This document shows positions 8,787-18,281 of a stretch of 60,028 nt of DNA, piece by piece. Within the stretch, counting starts at the first letter, position 1; each line of letters starts with the position of its first letter. Where the stretch lies: positions 1 through 60,028 of the forward strand of contig JANXUK010000102.1 of the NCBI GenBank assembly GCA_025356275.1. The letters are read 5' to 3'. The notes under the pieces were generated by a model. That model did not search any database. It was not told where the DNA came from and saw only the letters and a program-made list of their open reading frames with translations. The stretch comes from Sphingomonadales bacterium. Its GTDB lineage: Bacteria; Pseudomonadota; Alphaproteobacteria; Sphingomonadales; Sphingomonadaceae. The position numbers and the translations under genes were made by a program.

Positions 8787-9613
8787 CGCATGGTTCGCCG
8801 CAACCGTAGCGGCCCGAACGCCCCATCCTGTTGCATCTCGGCCTCGCCCCGCCGCGCCAGTTCCAGCCCGGCGACAAAGCTGGACGCCAGCGCCGAGCGC
8901 CGCAAACGGGGATCGCTCCAGTCGCCCTCGGTCACGGGCGGCAGAAAGTCCATGATCTCGACCCAGCCGACGCTGACCCCCAGCATCGCGGACACGCGCG
9001 CCAATGCCGAATCGAGCGTCATCACCAGCCGCGCCGCGACCATATGCACCACTGGCTGGGTACGCGCCTTGACCACGCCATAGGCCTGCACCAGCGCGAA
9101 CCAGTCGCATTGCCACAGGTGCTTACGGTTCGTGCGCAGGCCCTCGGGCGCACCGCGCGGGAACACATCGCGCCCCAGCCGATCGCGTGCCAACAGCCGC
9201 GCCCCCACCTCACGCATCGCCGCCAGCCGTTGCAGCCGCAGTTGCAGCCGCAGCGCCATCTCCTCGGGCGAAGGCTCCTCCTGCACCTCACGCGGCAGCA
9301 GCAACGCCGATTTGAGGTAAGCCAGCCACGCCGCCATCACCAGATAATCGGCCGCCAGTTCCAGCCGCAGAACCGCCGCACGCTCGATATAGATCAGATA
9401 TTGATCGACCAGTTCGAGGATCGAAATCTGCCGCAAATCCACTTTCTGGCGGCGCGCCAGATCGAGCAGCAGGTCGAGCGGCCCCTCCCACCCGTCGAGT
9501 TCGAGATACAATGCGGCGTCATTCTCCCCGGCAGGCGCGGCGATGTCCCATGCCTCGGCCTCCGAGGCGATGCCCCATGCCTCGGCCTCCGCCAGATCGA
9601 TGGGATCGCTCAC
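8783..9613 (-). CDS. scpA: Segregation and condensation protein A
   Basis: ScpA is the kleisin that bridges the SMC heads. The 276-residue product has the family N-terminal block (LELDGWEGPLDLLLDLARRQ, then KVDLRQISILELVDQYL), the AADYLVMAAWLAYLKSALLLP region, and a C-terminal winged helix. The start is GTG at 9611-9613, overlapping the nagZ stop by GTGA. The N terminus carries a duplicated motif (EAEAWGIASEAEAWDIAAPAG) not usual in the family, which looks like a small internal repeat. It is coupled upstream to nagZ and downstream to scpB. Confidence 0.94.
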   Translation of the reverse strand: MSDPIDLAEAEAWGIASEAEAWDIAAPAGENDAALYLELDGWEGPLDLLLDLARRQKVDLRQISILELVDQYLIYIERAAVLRLELAADYLVMAAWLAYLKSALLLPREVQEEPSPEEMALRLQLRLQRLAAMREVGARLLARDRLGRDVFPRGAPEGLRTNRKHLWQCDWFALVQAYGVVKARTQPVVHMVAARLVMTLDSALARVSAMLGVSVGWVEIMDFLPPVTEGDWSDPRLRRSALASSFVAGLELARRGEAEMQQDGAFGPLRLRRTMR

Positions 9614-10632
9614 GCTGCCACCTGCGCCAACAGCGCGTCGCGATGGGCGATCAGCGCTGCATGGACATCAGGATCGCCCGGCGCCGGCACCGCAGTCTCG
9701 GCCAGGGCATGCTCCAGCCGCCGCGCCGCCGCCTGGCCCATCACCGGCAGCGCCGCCGCGATGCCCTGCATATCGTCCATCCTGGCCCAGCAATTGAGCA
9801 CCACATCGCACCCCGCAGCCACCGCCGCCGCCGCCCGCTCGGGGATCGAGCCCGACAGCGCCTGCATATCGATGTCATCGGTCAGCAGGAGGCCGTCGAA
9901 GCCAATCGCCTCACGGATGATCGCGGCGATGATATGCGGCGACAGCGTGGCGGGATGCTCGGCGTCCCACGCCGGGAAGCGGATATGCCCGGTCATGCCG
10001 ATCCGCGCGCGCGCGGCCAAAGCGGCAAAGGGCGCCAGATCGCTGGCCAGTTCGTCGACGGTGGCATCGACGATCGGCAAGTGCTTATGACTGTCGGCCA
10101 GCGCCCGCCCGTGCCCCGGCATATGTTTGATGCACCCGGCCACCCCGGCACGCGCAAACCCATCGAGCACCGCGCGGGCCAGCGCCGCCACGCGCAGCGG
10201 TTCGGCCCCCAGCGCCCGGTCGCCGATCACATCATGCGCGCCGGGCTGGCGCACGTCGCAGACCGGCGCGCAATCGACGCTGATCCCCACCTCGGCCAGA
10301 TCGCGGCCCAGCGCTTCCGCATTGGCGCGTGCGGCGGCAATCGCGGTGATCGGCGCGCGGTCATACAGGCGATCGAACACCGCGCCCGGCGGATAGGCAG
10401 GCCATTCGGGGGGCCGCATCCGCGCCACGCGCCCGCCCTCCTGATCGATACAGATGAACAGCCTGCCGCGTCCATGCAACCCGCGCAAGTCCTCGGTCAG
10501 TGCCAGCACCTGCGCGCGATCCGCGACATTGCGCCCGAACAGAATATACCCCGCCGGATCGGCATCGCGGAAAAACGCGCGCTCTTCAGCAGTGAGGGTC
10601 AGGCCCGATAGTCCGAATATCGCTGGGATCAT
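9610..10632 (-). CDS. nagZ: Beta-N-acetylhexosaminidase
   Basis: NagZ is a cytosolic glycoside hydrolase family 3 enzyme that removes N-acetylglucosamine from anhydromuropeptides in peptidoglycan recycling. The 340-residue product has the hallmark KHMPGHG loop with the catalytic His/Asp pair nearby (ADSHKHLP), FICIDQEGGRVARM at the substrate site and the nucleophile region LLLTDDIDMQ. The start ATG at 10630-10632 (MIPAIFGLSG) matches the family; an in-frame upstream start adds an unrelated leader. It lies between a SPOR-domain protein and scpA, the arrangement usual in Sphingomonadales. Confidence 0.94.
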   Translation of the reverse strand: MIPAIFGLSGLTLTAEERAFFRDADPAGYILFGRNVADRAQVLALTEDLRGLHGRGRLFICIDQEGGRVARMRPPEWPAYPPGAVFDRLYDRAPITAIAAARANAEALGRDLAEVGISVDCAPVCDVRQPGAHDVIGDRALGAEPLRVAALARAVLDGFARAGVAGCIKHMPGHGRALADSHKHLPIVDATVDELASDLAPFAALAARARIGMTGHIRFPAWDAEHPATLSPHIIAAIIREAIGFDGLLLTDDIDMQALSGSIPERAAAAVAAGCDVVLNCWARMDDMQGIAAALPVMGQAAARRLEHALAETAVPAPGDPDVHAALIAHRDALLAQVAA

Positions 10633-10750
10633 CCGGCGGATTTCGCAAGAATGCAGCGGTTGCGCAAGCGGGGCACGCAAAGAAGAAACAGGTTTCCGCT
10701 CGAACGGGCCTTCGCGCCCCTGCGAATCAACCCTTCGCCTTACGATCCGC

Positions 10751-11653
10751 TCAATGCTTGACCCGGCAATCCAACCCCGCCGCTTTCAACTTGTCGCAAA
10801 ACGCGCCTCCGCCCCCGGCGGCGGTCAGCACTTGCAGGCGGTAAACGGTGCCTATGTCGGCCTGTCCCTCGACCACGCGGTGCTTCATGCCGGCCAGCAC
10901 GTCGTAATGCTGCGACACGCGCGACCAGCCGGCTTCGGCAGCGGTGGCGGTGGAATAGGCGCTGATCTGGACCACGCCGGCATTGCCCGCGCTATCGTCA
11001 GCCGTTGCGGGTTTGGCGGCGGCAGGCGCGTGCGCGAAGGGCGCACCGGTGGCGTCCTTGGCTGCGGCCTCCGCAGCAGCGCCATCAGCGGCAGCGCCCC
11101 TGCCCCCCGCCTTGTCGTTGCCGCCCGCCTTGTCGCTGCCGGCGGCCAGCTGGGCCGGGCGGTTCTGGCCCTGCGACACTGCAAAGCTCGAATCGCCGGT
11201 GCCGGCAAATTTCTTGTCGCCCGGATTGGCCGGTGCTTGCTTGTAAGGCTCGCTGGCGGCGGCGATCACGCTGCCATCGGCGGGCGCGGGCTTGGCAGTC
11301 TGATGATGTGTGCCGACCCAGATCGCGCCGACAACCGCGGCGAGCAAGGCCAGCCCGCCCAGCGCCGCGCCGAACACCCTGAGCGATGACACCGCCTCAT
11401 AACCATGCTCGCCCTCGCCCGATTCGAGCCAGGGCAGCCTGTCATCCTCGTTGAGGTCGAGCCGGTGAGGCTCATAGGGCTCATGCGCGGCATCAACCGC
11501 GTGCCCGCCCGTGGATTCGGGCGCGATATGCGCGGGTTCGGCATGTTCGGCCACACGCTCAATCGCCGGAGGGGGCGCCGCGATAGGCTCGCCGGAATTT
11601 TCCACCATTTCGCCTGTTGCGGCGCCCTCTTCCCCGTCCTGCCCGCTCATCAT
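10751..11653 (-). CDS. SPOR-domain membrane protein
   Basis: This protein of about 300 residues has an acidic cytoplasmic N terminus, one membrane helix near residue 95-115 (FGAALGGLALLAAVVGAIWV), a long alanine/lysine/aspartate-rich periplasmic linker, and a C-terminal SPOR domain (VVQISAYSTATAAEAGWSRV, then YRLQVLTAAG). SPOR domains bind glycan strands stripped of stem peptides at division sites, so a septal role is likely (family knowledge). The start ATG (11651-11653) overlaps the argS TGA; a GTG one codon earlier is possible. The linker is low complexity and would evolve quickly. Confidence 0.88.
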   Translation of the reverse strand: MMSGQDGEEGAATGEMVENSGEPIAAPPPAIERVAEHAEPAHIAPESTGGHAVDAAHEPYEPHRLDLNEDDRLPWLESGEGEHGYEAVSSLRVFGAALGGLALLAAVVGAIWVGTHHQTAKPAPADGSVIAAASEPYKQAPANPGDKKFAGTGDSSFAVSQGQNRPAQLAAGSDKAGGNDKAGGRGAAADGAAAEAAAKDATGAPFAHAPAAAKPATADDSAGNAGVVQISAYSTATAAEAGWSRVSQHYDVLAGMKHRVVEGQADIGTVYRLQVLTAAGGGGAFCDKLKAAGLDCRVKH

Positions 11654-13389
11654 CACATTTCCTCAACCGCCGCGACGCCCAGCAGCGCCAGCCCATTGCG
11701 CAGCACCTGCCCGATTTGCTTGCCCAGGAAAAGCCTTGCGCCGGTCGCCCGCGCGTCCTGTGCCACAATGAACCGCTTTTCGGGACGCTCATTGCCCAGA
11801 TTCCAGTAGGAATGGAACGCCGCCGCCAGATCACCCAGGAAAAAGGCGATCCGGTGCGGCTCCCGCGCGGCGGCCGCCGCCTCGACCACGCGCGGGAATT
11901 GCCCCGCGAAAGCCACCAGCGCTAGTTCCTCCGCGCCCAAATCGCTGGCCCCGGCGGCATCAGGTGCAAAACCCTCAGCCGCGCCCTTGCGCAGCGTCGA
12001 GCAGATCCGCGCATGGGCGTATTGCACATAGAACACCGGGTTTTCCTTCGACGCCTCGACCACGGCGGCAAAGTCGAAATCCATCTGCGCCTCAGGCTTG
12101 CGGGTCAGCATGGTAAAGCGCACGACATCTTTGCCGACCTCGCTCACTACGTCGGCCAGCGTGACGAAATTGCCCGAGCGTTTGGACATCTTGACGGGCT
12201 CACCGGCGCGCAGCAGCTGGACCATCTGGACCAGCCGCACCTCGAACGGGGTCTTGCCGCCGGTCAGCGCCGCGACCGCCGCCTTGATCCGCTTGACCGT
12301 GCCGGCGTGATCGGCGCCCCAGATGTCCACCAGCGCGTCGGCGCTTTGCGCTTTCTGGAAGTGATAGGCGAGGTCGGCGCCGAAATAGGTCCAGCTGCCG
12401 TCCGATTTGCGGATCGGGCGGTCCTGATCGTCGCCGAATTTGGTCGAGCGGAACAGCGGAAGCGCCACCGGCTCCCAGTCATCAGGCGTCTTGCCCTTGG
12501 GCGCCTCAAGCGCGCCATCGTACACCAGATCATGCGCGCGCAGCCACGCCTCGGCCTCGGCAGGCTTGCCGGCGGCCTGCAATTCGGCCTCGGAGGCGAA
12601 CACATCGTGCCGGATACCCAGCAGCGCTAGATCGGCACGGATCATCACCAGCATCGCCGCGACCGCGCGGGTGCGAAACAGAATCAGCCAGTCAGCCTCG
12701 GGCGCGGCGGTGTATAGCGTGCCGAATTCGGCGGCGAGTTCGGCGCCCAAGGGCATCAGATAATCGCCCGGATATAACCCCTCGGGGATCTCGCCCACAT
12801 CTTCGCCAAGCGCCTCGCGATACCGCAGATGCACCGAGCGGGCCAACACATCGACCTGCGCCCCGGCGTCGTTGACGTAATATTCACGGATAACCTTATG
12901 CCCGGCAAACTCCAGCAGGCTGGCCAGGGCATCGCCCACCACCGCACCCCGGCAGTGCCCCATATGCATCGGTCCGGTGGGGTTGGCCGAGACATACTCG
13001 ACATTGACCGTGGTGCCGCCGCCCATTGAGGAACGCCCGTAATCATCGCCCAGTGCGGCAATCGCGGCCAATTCCGCCAGCCACGCCGCGCGCGACAGGC
13101 GCAGGTTCAGGAACCCCGGCCCGGCGATGCTGACCCCCTCGACCAGCGGCAGCTTGGCCAATTCGGCCGACAAAGCCTCGGCCAAAGCGCGCGGATTGGT
13201 GCCGGCGGGCTTGGCCAGCACCATCGCGGCATTGGTGGCCAGATCGCCATGCGCCGGATCGCGCGGCGGCTCCACGCTGACGGCCCCGCGCGCCAACCCG
13301 GCAGGCAGCACCCCGGCAACGGTCAGCGTATCAAGCGCGGCATCGACATGGCGCACAAAGGCGGCGTGGAGGGTCTGGGTATCGGACAT
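11653..13389 (-). CDS. argS: Arginyl-tRNA synthetase
   Basis: A class Ia aminoacyl-tRNA synthetase that charges tRNA-Arg. The 578-residue sequence has the N-terminal Add-1 tRNA-recognition domain, the HIGH-like motif HMGH (residues 142-145, in NPTGPMHMGHCRG), the KMSKS-like KMSKRSGNF, and the C-terminal DALR anticodon-binding domain. It is the first gene of the run that continues through SPOR, nagZ, scpAB and tatABC, and its stop overlaps the SPOR gene start. The frame is intact and length normal. Confidence 0.97.
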   Translation of the reverse strand: MSDTQTLHAAFVRHVDAALDTLTVAGVLPAGLARGAVSVEPPRDPAHGDLATNAAMVLAKPAGTNPRALAEALSAELAKLPLVEGVSIAGPGFLNLRLSRAAWLAELAAIAALGDDYGRSSMGGGTTVNVEYVSANPTGPMHMGHCRGAVVGDALASLLEFAGHKVIREYYVNDAGAQVDVLARSVHLRYREALGEDVGEIPEGLYPGDYLMPLGAELAAEFGTLYTAAPEADWLILFRTRAVAAMLVMIRADLALLGIRHDVFASEAELQAAGKPAEAEAWLRAHDLVYDGALEAPKGKTPDDWEPVALPLFRSTKFGDDQDRPIRKSDGSWTYFGADLAYHFQKAQSADALVDIWGADHAGTVKRIKAAVAALTGGKTPFEVRLVQMVQLLRAGEPVKMSKRSGNFVTLADVVSEVGKDVVRFTMLTRKPEAQMDFDFAAVVEASKENPVFYVQYAHARICSTLRKGAAEGFAPDAAGASDLGAEELALVAFAGQFPRVVEAAAAAREPHRIAFFLGDLAAAFHSYWNLGNERPEKRFIVAQDARATGARLFLGKQIGQVLRNGLALLGVAAVEEM

Positions 13390-13471
13390 GAGCCGCCGGT
13401 TAGCCGCTTGGCGCGCTTTGGGCTAGGCCAATGTGGAACGGGACGCGCGCCCCACCCGTCACTGCACCCCG

Positions 13472-14209
13472 TCAACGCGTCGCGTTATACGCCAGTTGCC
13501 GCTCATCGAGCTGAAACCCGACCAGCACGTCGAAGGTCGCGCGGGTGATCGCGGCACGCACATCGGGATCATTCAGCGGATCGACCGCCGCATCCGCTTC
13601 GCCGCCCTTGCGCTTGCGGTTGATCTGGGCGCGGATCTTGCGGTCCAGCGTGGCCTCGGCCTTGTCCACCGCGGCAGCGCCGGTCGCGGTGGCCGAGGCG
13701 CGGGCGTCACCATCGGCAAAGTGGAGAGTGACATTGCCCACCCGCTTGGCAATCACTGCGGTGCCGCCGCGCAGCACGGTGATGAAATAGGGCAGTGATA
13801 CATCGCGGGCGCCGCGCGTGTCGCTGCGCCGGGCCTGGACCAGGAAGCTGACATTGGTGTGCACCAATTGCCCGGCAACCACGCGGTCCCGGCCCCTTGC
13901 CCTGCCATTGGGTGTCGTGGCCTTGTCGTCGCATTGGCTGCGCAGATCGGTCAGGCTGGCCACGACGTCTATGGCGCGCGAATCGACCATGCCCGTCGGG
14001 CTGGCCGCGCCATCGCGCAGCAGCGTGACGTCGCCGGTGTGATCGGGCACGCCCACCGCCGGGCAGGCGGTGCGCAGCGCGGTGATCCCCACGCCTTCAT
14101 CGACCACGATCTCGCCGCGTGACTGGCACCCGGCGATCACGCCGCAAGCACCAACCGCCAACAGCAGCCTGAAAATCGGGGGGCGGGTCTTAAGCATCAT
14201 TCCGGGCAT
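13472..14209 (-). CDS. Putative lipoprotein, unknown function
   Basis: A 245-residue protein with a leader (LLLAVGACGVIAGC) ending in a good lipobox, so it is probably an envelope lipoprotein. The body has two cysteines (TACPAVG, RSQCDD) and a region (HTNVSFLVQARRS then LPYFITVLRGGTAVIAKRVG) that alternates like beta strands, then a basic helix (RKIRAQINRKRKGG). Proteins with this layout are found in sphingomonads without known function; I do not recognise a named family. It is divergent from ispH and lies 82 bases upstream of argS, on the same strand. Several start codons are possible within the first five residues. Confidence 0.7.
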   Translation of the reverse strand: MPGMMLKTRPPIFRLLLAVGACGVIAGCQSRGEIVVDEGVGITALRTACPAVGVPDHTGDVTLLRDGAASPTGMVDSRAIDVVASLTDLRSQCDDKATTPNGRARGRDRVVAGQLVHTNVSFLVQARRSDTRGARDVSLPYFITVLRGGTAVIAKRVGNVTLHFADGDARASATATGAAAVDKAEATLDRKIRAQINRKRKGGEADAAVDPLNDPDVRAAITRATFDVLVGFQLDERQLAYNATR

Positions 14210-14268
14210 CCTGATAATCCACGCGCCCGCCCTAGCGGGCCGCGCCGCAAAGCGCTAGAGGCGGCAAC

Positions 14269-15240
14269 ATGAACGCCCCCTTTCCGCCATCTGCCGCTAC
14301 GATCCTGCCACCGCTGCGCCTGCTCATCGCCGCGCCACGCGGTTTTTGCGCCGGGGTGGACCGCGCGATCGAGATTGTGGAGCGCTCGATCCGTCAATTT
14401 GGCGCCCCCGTCTATGTCCGTCACGAGATTGTGCACAACGCCTTCGTGGTCGAAGGCCTGAAGGCGCAGGGCGCGGTTTTCGTCGAGGAGCTGGACGAGG
14501 TGCCCGATGGCGCGCCGGTGATCTTTTCGGCGCATGGCGTGCCCAAATCGGTGCCGGCGGCGGCCGATGCGCGCGGGCTGGAGTGGCTGGATGCCACCTG
14601 CCCGCTGGTCAGCAAGGTGCATCGTCAGGCCGAGCGACATATCGACGCGGGGCGGCACATCCTCTTCATCGGCCATCGCGGCCATCCGGAGGTGATCGGC
14701 ACGCTGGGTCAGGTGCCGGTTGGGGCGATGACGCTGGTGGAGACGCTGGAGGATGTCGCGGCGCTCAATTTCGCTGATGACGTTGCGCTGGCATTCCTGA
14801 CCCAGACCACGCTGTCGGTCGATGATACCGCCGCCATTGTCGGGGCGTTGCGTACCCGTTTCCCCGAGATCGCCGGGCCGCGTGCCGAGGATATATGCTA
14901 TGCCACATCGAACCGCCAGACCGCGGTAAAGGCGATCGCGCCGCAGGCCGACCTGCTGCTGGTGATCGGTGCGCCCAATTCTTCGAACTCGCGGCGTTTG
15001 GTCGAAGTGGCGGAGCGTTGCGGCACGAGGTCGTTTCTGGTCCAGCGCGCACATGAGATCGATCCGGCATGGCTGGACGGGGTCCAGACGCTGGGGCTGA
15101 CCGCCGGGGCGTCGGCGCCCGAATCTTTGGTGCGCGAAGTGATCGAATTCCTCGGCCGCTATCGCACGGTCAGCGAAGAGACGGTGGTCACCGCCGAAGA
15201 GAAGATGGTGTTCAAGCTGCCCAAGCAGCTGACCGATTAG
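14269..15240 (+). CDS. ispH: 4-hydroxy-3-methylbut-2-enyl diphosphate reductase
   Basis: IspH catalyses the last step of the MEP pathway, making IPP and DMAPP with a [4Fe-4S] cluster. The 323-residue protein has the three cluster cysteines, Cys27 ([12 protein letters not shown]), Cys111 ([11 protein letters not shown]) and Cys210 ([11 protein letters not shown]), and the SAHG and NSSNS substrate motifs. A purine-rich AGAGG lies upstream of the ATG. It is followed by 77 bases and then the family 1 repeat pair, with thrB beyond. Intact. Confidence 0.97.
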   Translation: MNAPFPPSAATILPPLRLLIAAPRGFCAGVDRAIEIVERSIRQFGAPVYVRHEIVHNAFVVEGLKAQGAVFVEELDEVPDGAPVIFSAHGVPKSVPAAADARGLEWLDATCPLVSKVHRQAERHIDAGRHILFIGHRGHPEVIGTLGQVPVGAMTLVETLEDVAALNFADDVALAFLTQTTLSVDDTAAIVGALRTRFPEIAGPRAEDICYATSNRQTAVKAIAPQADLLLVIGAPNSSNSRRLVEVAERCGTRSFLVQRAHEIDPAWLDGVQTLGLTAGASAPESLVREVIEFLGRYRTVSEETVVTAEEKMVFKLPKQLTD

Positions 15241-15317
15241 GGTGGGTTGCTATTCGGCCCATGCCAGGCTGCAAATGGCGATTTACGCTGCGGCCTGATC
15301 CAAATCTCAACACACCG

Positions 15318-15487
15318 TAGTGGTTCGTTTCCGACATTTGCATCCCTTTCGGCAAGGGCCGAGGCAAATGTCGCAAAAACATGAGAACCACTAGATATTA
15401 TATTGTTTCTAATGGATTTTATGATTTTGACATTCGAAAGCACCCTTTGCCGCAAGCAGGACTCGAATGTCAAAATCAATCCACTAG
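15318..15487. repeat. Paired CTAG-bounded palindromes, family 1, locus 2
   Basis: Same order and orientation as locus 1. Hairpin a is 15318-15394 (TAGTGGTTCG... with GACATTTGC/GCAAATGTC inside, ending GAACCACTAG). The identical 14-base linker ATATTATATTGTTT is 15395-15408. Hairpin b is 15409-15487 (CTAATGG... with TTTTGACATTCG/CGAATGTCAAAA, ending CCACTAG). Changes from locus 1 are a loop deletion in a, a G in place of the first C, and CTAATGG for CTAGTGG. It sits between two co-directional genes, ispH and thrB. Confidence 0.9.
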
Positions 15488-15517
15488 ACCCAGAAACAGC
15501 GCGGGGGCACTTACTGT

Positions 15518-16498
15518 ATGGCGGTCTATACGCAATTGGGCGCTGAGGCGCTGGGCGATCTTATCGCTTGCTACGATGTAGGCACGCTGGTCTCCGCCAA
15601 GGGCATTGCCGAGGGGGTGTCGAACAGCAATTGGCTGATCGACACATCCGGCGCCGGCGCATCGGGTACGCGCTTTATCCTCACCATGTACGAACAGCGG
15701 ACCGAGGTGGCCGATTTGCCGTTTTTCCTCGGCCTGCTCGATCATCTGGCGGCGCGCGATTGCCCCGTGCCGCGCACCATCCATGACCGGATGGGCCATT
15801 CGTTCCGGCATGTGGATGGCAAGGCGGTGGCGCTGATCGAATTCCTGCCCGGCGTGTCGGTGGGCGCGCCGACCCCTTCGCAGGCCAAGGCGGTGGGGGC
15901 GGCGTTAGCCCGCGTGCATCTGGCCGCTGCGAGTTTCGCCGACAGCCGGGCGAATGATTTCGGCCCGGCGGCGTGGCAACGGCTGGCGCGGGAGTGCGGC
16001 ACCGCAGGGTTGGCCGGGATCGAGCCGGCGCTGCCCGCACTGATCGGCCCCGAGCTGGAGGCGCTCTGCCGCGATTGGCCGCAGGATCTGCCGCGCGGCA
16101 TCATCCACGCCGATCTGTTTCCCGATAATGTGCTGATGCTGGGCGACCGTGTGGCGGGGCTCATCGACTTCTATTTCGCCTGCACCGATATCACCGCCTA
16201 TGATCTGGCGGTCTCCCATGCCGCGTGGTGCTTCGATGCCGGGGGCGGGCATTTCGATGCGGCGGTTTCGGCGGCGCTGATGGCCGGGTATCAGGCGGTT
16301 CGTCCGCTGGCCGAGGCGGAGCGCGCCGCGCTGCCGCTGTTGGCGCGGGGGGCGGCGATGCGCTTTGCGATGACCCGCGCTTATGACTGGATGCACACGC
16401 CGACCGATGCGCTGGTGACGCGCAAGGACCCGATGGCCTTTGCGCGGCGGCTGATATTTTATGCCGACCCGGCCAATGCGGCGGTGTTTGCGGCATGA
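15518..16498 (+). CDS. thrB: Homoserine kinase
   Basis: This 326-residue protein has the choline/aminoglycoside kinase fold of the homoserine kinases used by many alphaproteobacteria (not the GHMP type). Motifs are the N-terminal [20 protein letters not shown], the catalytic-loop [12 protein letters not shown] and the DFG-equivalent [15 protein letters not shown]. It phosphorylates homoserine on the way to threonine. Its stop overlaps the rnhA start by ATGA, so the two are coupled, the common ispH-thrB-rnhA order of sphingomonads. The upstream region holds the family 1 repeat, ending 30 bases before the start; no strong ribosome site is visible. Confidence 0.93.
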   Translation: MAVYTQLGAEALGDLIACYDVGTLVSAKGIAEGVSNSNWLIDTSGAGASGTRFILTMYEQRTEVADLPFFLGLLDHLAARDCPVPRTIHDRMGHSFRHVDGKAVALIEFLPGVSVGAPTPSQAKAVGAALARVHLAAASFADSRANDFGPAAWQRLARECGTAGLAGIEPALPALIGPELEALCRDWPQDLPRGIIHADLFPDNVLMLGDRVAGLIDFYFACTDITAYDLAVSHAAWCFDAGGGHFDAAVSAALMAGYQAVRPLAEAERAALPLLARGAAMRFAMTRAYDWMHTPTDALVTRKDPMAFARRLIFYADPANAAVFAA

Positions 16499-16935
16499 GC
16501 GAGCCGGTTGTCATCTTCACCGACGGCGCCTGCAAGGGCAACCCCGGCCCCGGCGGCTGGGGCGCGATCTTGGTGATTGGCGCGCATGAGAAGGAACTTT
16601 CGGGCTCCGAGCGGCTGACCACAAACAACCGGATGGAGCTGGGCGCGGTGATCGGCGGGCTCTCGGCGCTGACCCGGCCCTGCCCGGTGACGCTGTATAC
16701 CGACAGCCGCTATGTGATCGACGGCATCACCAAATGGATCTTCGGCTGGCAGAAGAACGGCTGGAAAACGGCGGCGCGCAAGCCGGTGCTCAACGCCGAT
16801 CTTTGGCAGGAGTTGCTGGTCGCGGCGCGCCCGCACCGGATCGACTGGCAATGGGTCAAGGGCCACGCCGGCCACCCCGGTAACGAACGCGCGGATCGGT
16901 TGGCCAGCGCGGCGGCGGATGCGGCGCGGGGTTAG
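16495..16935 (+). CDS. rnhA: Ribonuclease HI
   Basis: RNase HI cleaves the RNA strand of RNA-DNA hybrids. The 146-residue protein has every catalytic residue: Asp10 ([17 protein letters not shown]), Glu48 ([11 protein letters not shown]), Asp70 ([10 protein letters not shown]), His124 and Asp134 ([17 protein letters not shown]). Length matches the bacterial family. Translationally coupled to thrB through a 4-base overlap. The following 179 bases up to 17114 hold no gene that I can support. Confidence 0.97.
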   Translation: MSEPVVIFTDGACKGNPGPGGWGAILVIGAHEKELSGSERLTTNNRMELGAVIGGLSALTRPCPVTLYTDSRYVIDGITKWIFGWQKNGWKTAARKPVLNADLWQELLVAARPHRIDWQWVKGHAGHPGNERADRLASAAADAARG

Positions 16936-17114
16936 CGCAGCGGTGGAATCTACTAGCCTGCATCCATCCCGCAACATTGCGGACGCGCTGACTGTACTGC
17001 CTGACCGCTGAAAGCGGGAATGAAACGATATGCCAAATATTCCGGGCGCTGTCGGCCCACCCTGACTCTCCTGCATGCCCGTGTATCCGTTGGCAGGTAC
17101 TGTGCCGGGCATGA

Positions 17115-18173
17115 TCATGTCGGACGACGAACGGCCCTGAGCAGAAAGCGTCTGCCTGGTTGTTCAACCAACAGGTATGCGCCAATCGCGGCAATAAGAG
17201 TGACGACCGGGCTGACAACCTGATCGTACGGCGCGCGTAACAACATGGCGCACCAGGAGTGGACAGGCTGTTGCAGGATATAGAGCGCGTAACTGGCACC
17301 ACCCAACAGCAGCAGCAGCCGTGTCGACAGCAGGCGTGAAACAACGCCCGCGCCGTGCGCAGTGACCAGAAGGAACATACCTGTCAAAACAGTGAACACG
17401 GCTTTGCCTTGCGGGCTGCTGGCTGTCACCAGCGTCGCAACCATAGCCGCTGCCAGTCCCAATTCCACGCAATCGGCGGGGCGGCCGCGCAATGACCAAG
17501 GTGAGCGCACGAACACCTGACAGATCGCCATGCCATAGGTAAATTCGGCAATGCGGAACACAGGGATCGGTATCAGAACCCCGGCACCGAGCAGCGGGAC
17601 TGTTTCCAGGCCGGGCCCGATCGTCGGAACACCAAAAGCAATGATCAGCGCCGCGCAGGTCAGCGCCAACACGATTGTCCAAGTCTGACTCAGTCGCCGT
17701 ACCCAAGGCCAGTAAAACGGAAACAGCAAGTAGAATACCGCCTCGATCGACAACGTCCAGGCTTGCATGACCCATGCGTAGCCGTGACCACTGGCCGGAC
17801 CGGTCCAGGCTTGTGTCATGGTCAACACGGACAATGCGTCCAAAGATGCCAGTGGTGCGGTCAAGACGGGCAAGGCGAGCAGCAGTGCCAGCATGTATAA
17901 CGGATAAATGCGTGCAATTCGTGCCCAATAAAACCTGCCAACCACACCCGGCGTCATCGACGCGGAAAAATGCGAATAGGTAATGATAAAGCCCGAAAGT
18001 ACGAAAAACAGGCTGACTCCCAGAAAGCCGTTGTGCAGCAAGTGTCGTACCGGGGAGGGAGCGTGAATACGCTCGGAAAAGCCCGCGCCATAATGAAACA
18101 GCAAGACCGCCATCGCCGCAAAGAAACGAACTCCGGTCAGAGCAGGTAGTGGACGCTGCGTAATTTCATTCAT
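17115..18173 (-). CDS. Acyltransferase 3 family membrane protein
   Basis: A 352-residue integral membrane O-acyltransferase (OafA/YrhL type). The opening LPALTGVRFFAAMAVLLFHYG has the catalytic-type histidine of the family; GFLGVSLFFVLSGFIITYS carries the conserved FFVLSGF; around ten hydrophobic segments follow. Such proteins acetylate exported glycans or lipids, but the acceptor is unknown. The gene reads clearly lower in GC, with less third-position bias than its neighbours, and no linked polysaccharide genes are visible, so it may be acquired. The gene has its own intergenic spaces on both sides (about 180 and 110 bases). Confidence 0.88.
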   Translation of the reverse strand: MNEITQRPLPALTGVRFFAAMAVLLFHYGAGFSERIHAPSPVRHLLHNGFLGVSLFFVLSGFIITYSHFSASMTPGVVGRFYWARIARIYPLYMLALLLALPVLTAPLASLDALSVLTMTQAWTGPASGHGYAWVMQAWTLSIEAVFYLLFPFYWPWVRRLSQTWTIVLALTCAALIIAFGVPTIGPGLETVPLLGAGVLIPIPVFRIAEFTYGMAICQVFVRSPWSLRGRPADCVELGLAAAMVATLVTASSPQGKAVFTVLTGMFLLVTAHGAGVVSRLLSTRLLLLLGGASYALYILQQPVHSWCAMLLRAPYDQVVSPVVTLIAAIGAYLLVEQPGRRFLLRAVRRPT

Positions 18174-18281
18174 GATTCCGGCGATCTGTCCTCAAAATTG
18201 TTCTCACCATTGCCGGCAACATTTTGCGGCGTTGGTTTGTTCATGTCAAGCGTTGCAGGCAGGTACGCAATCAACTAGGGC

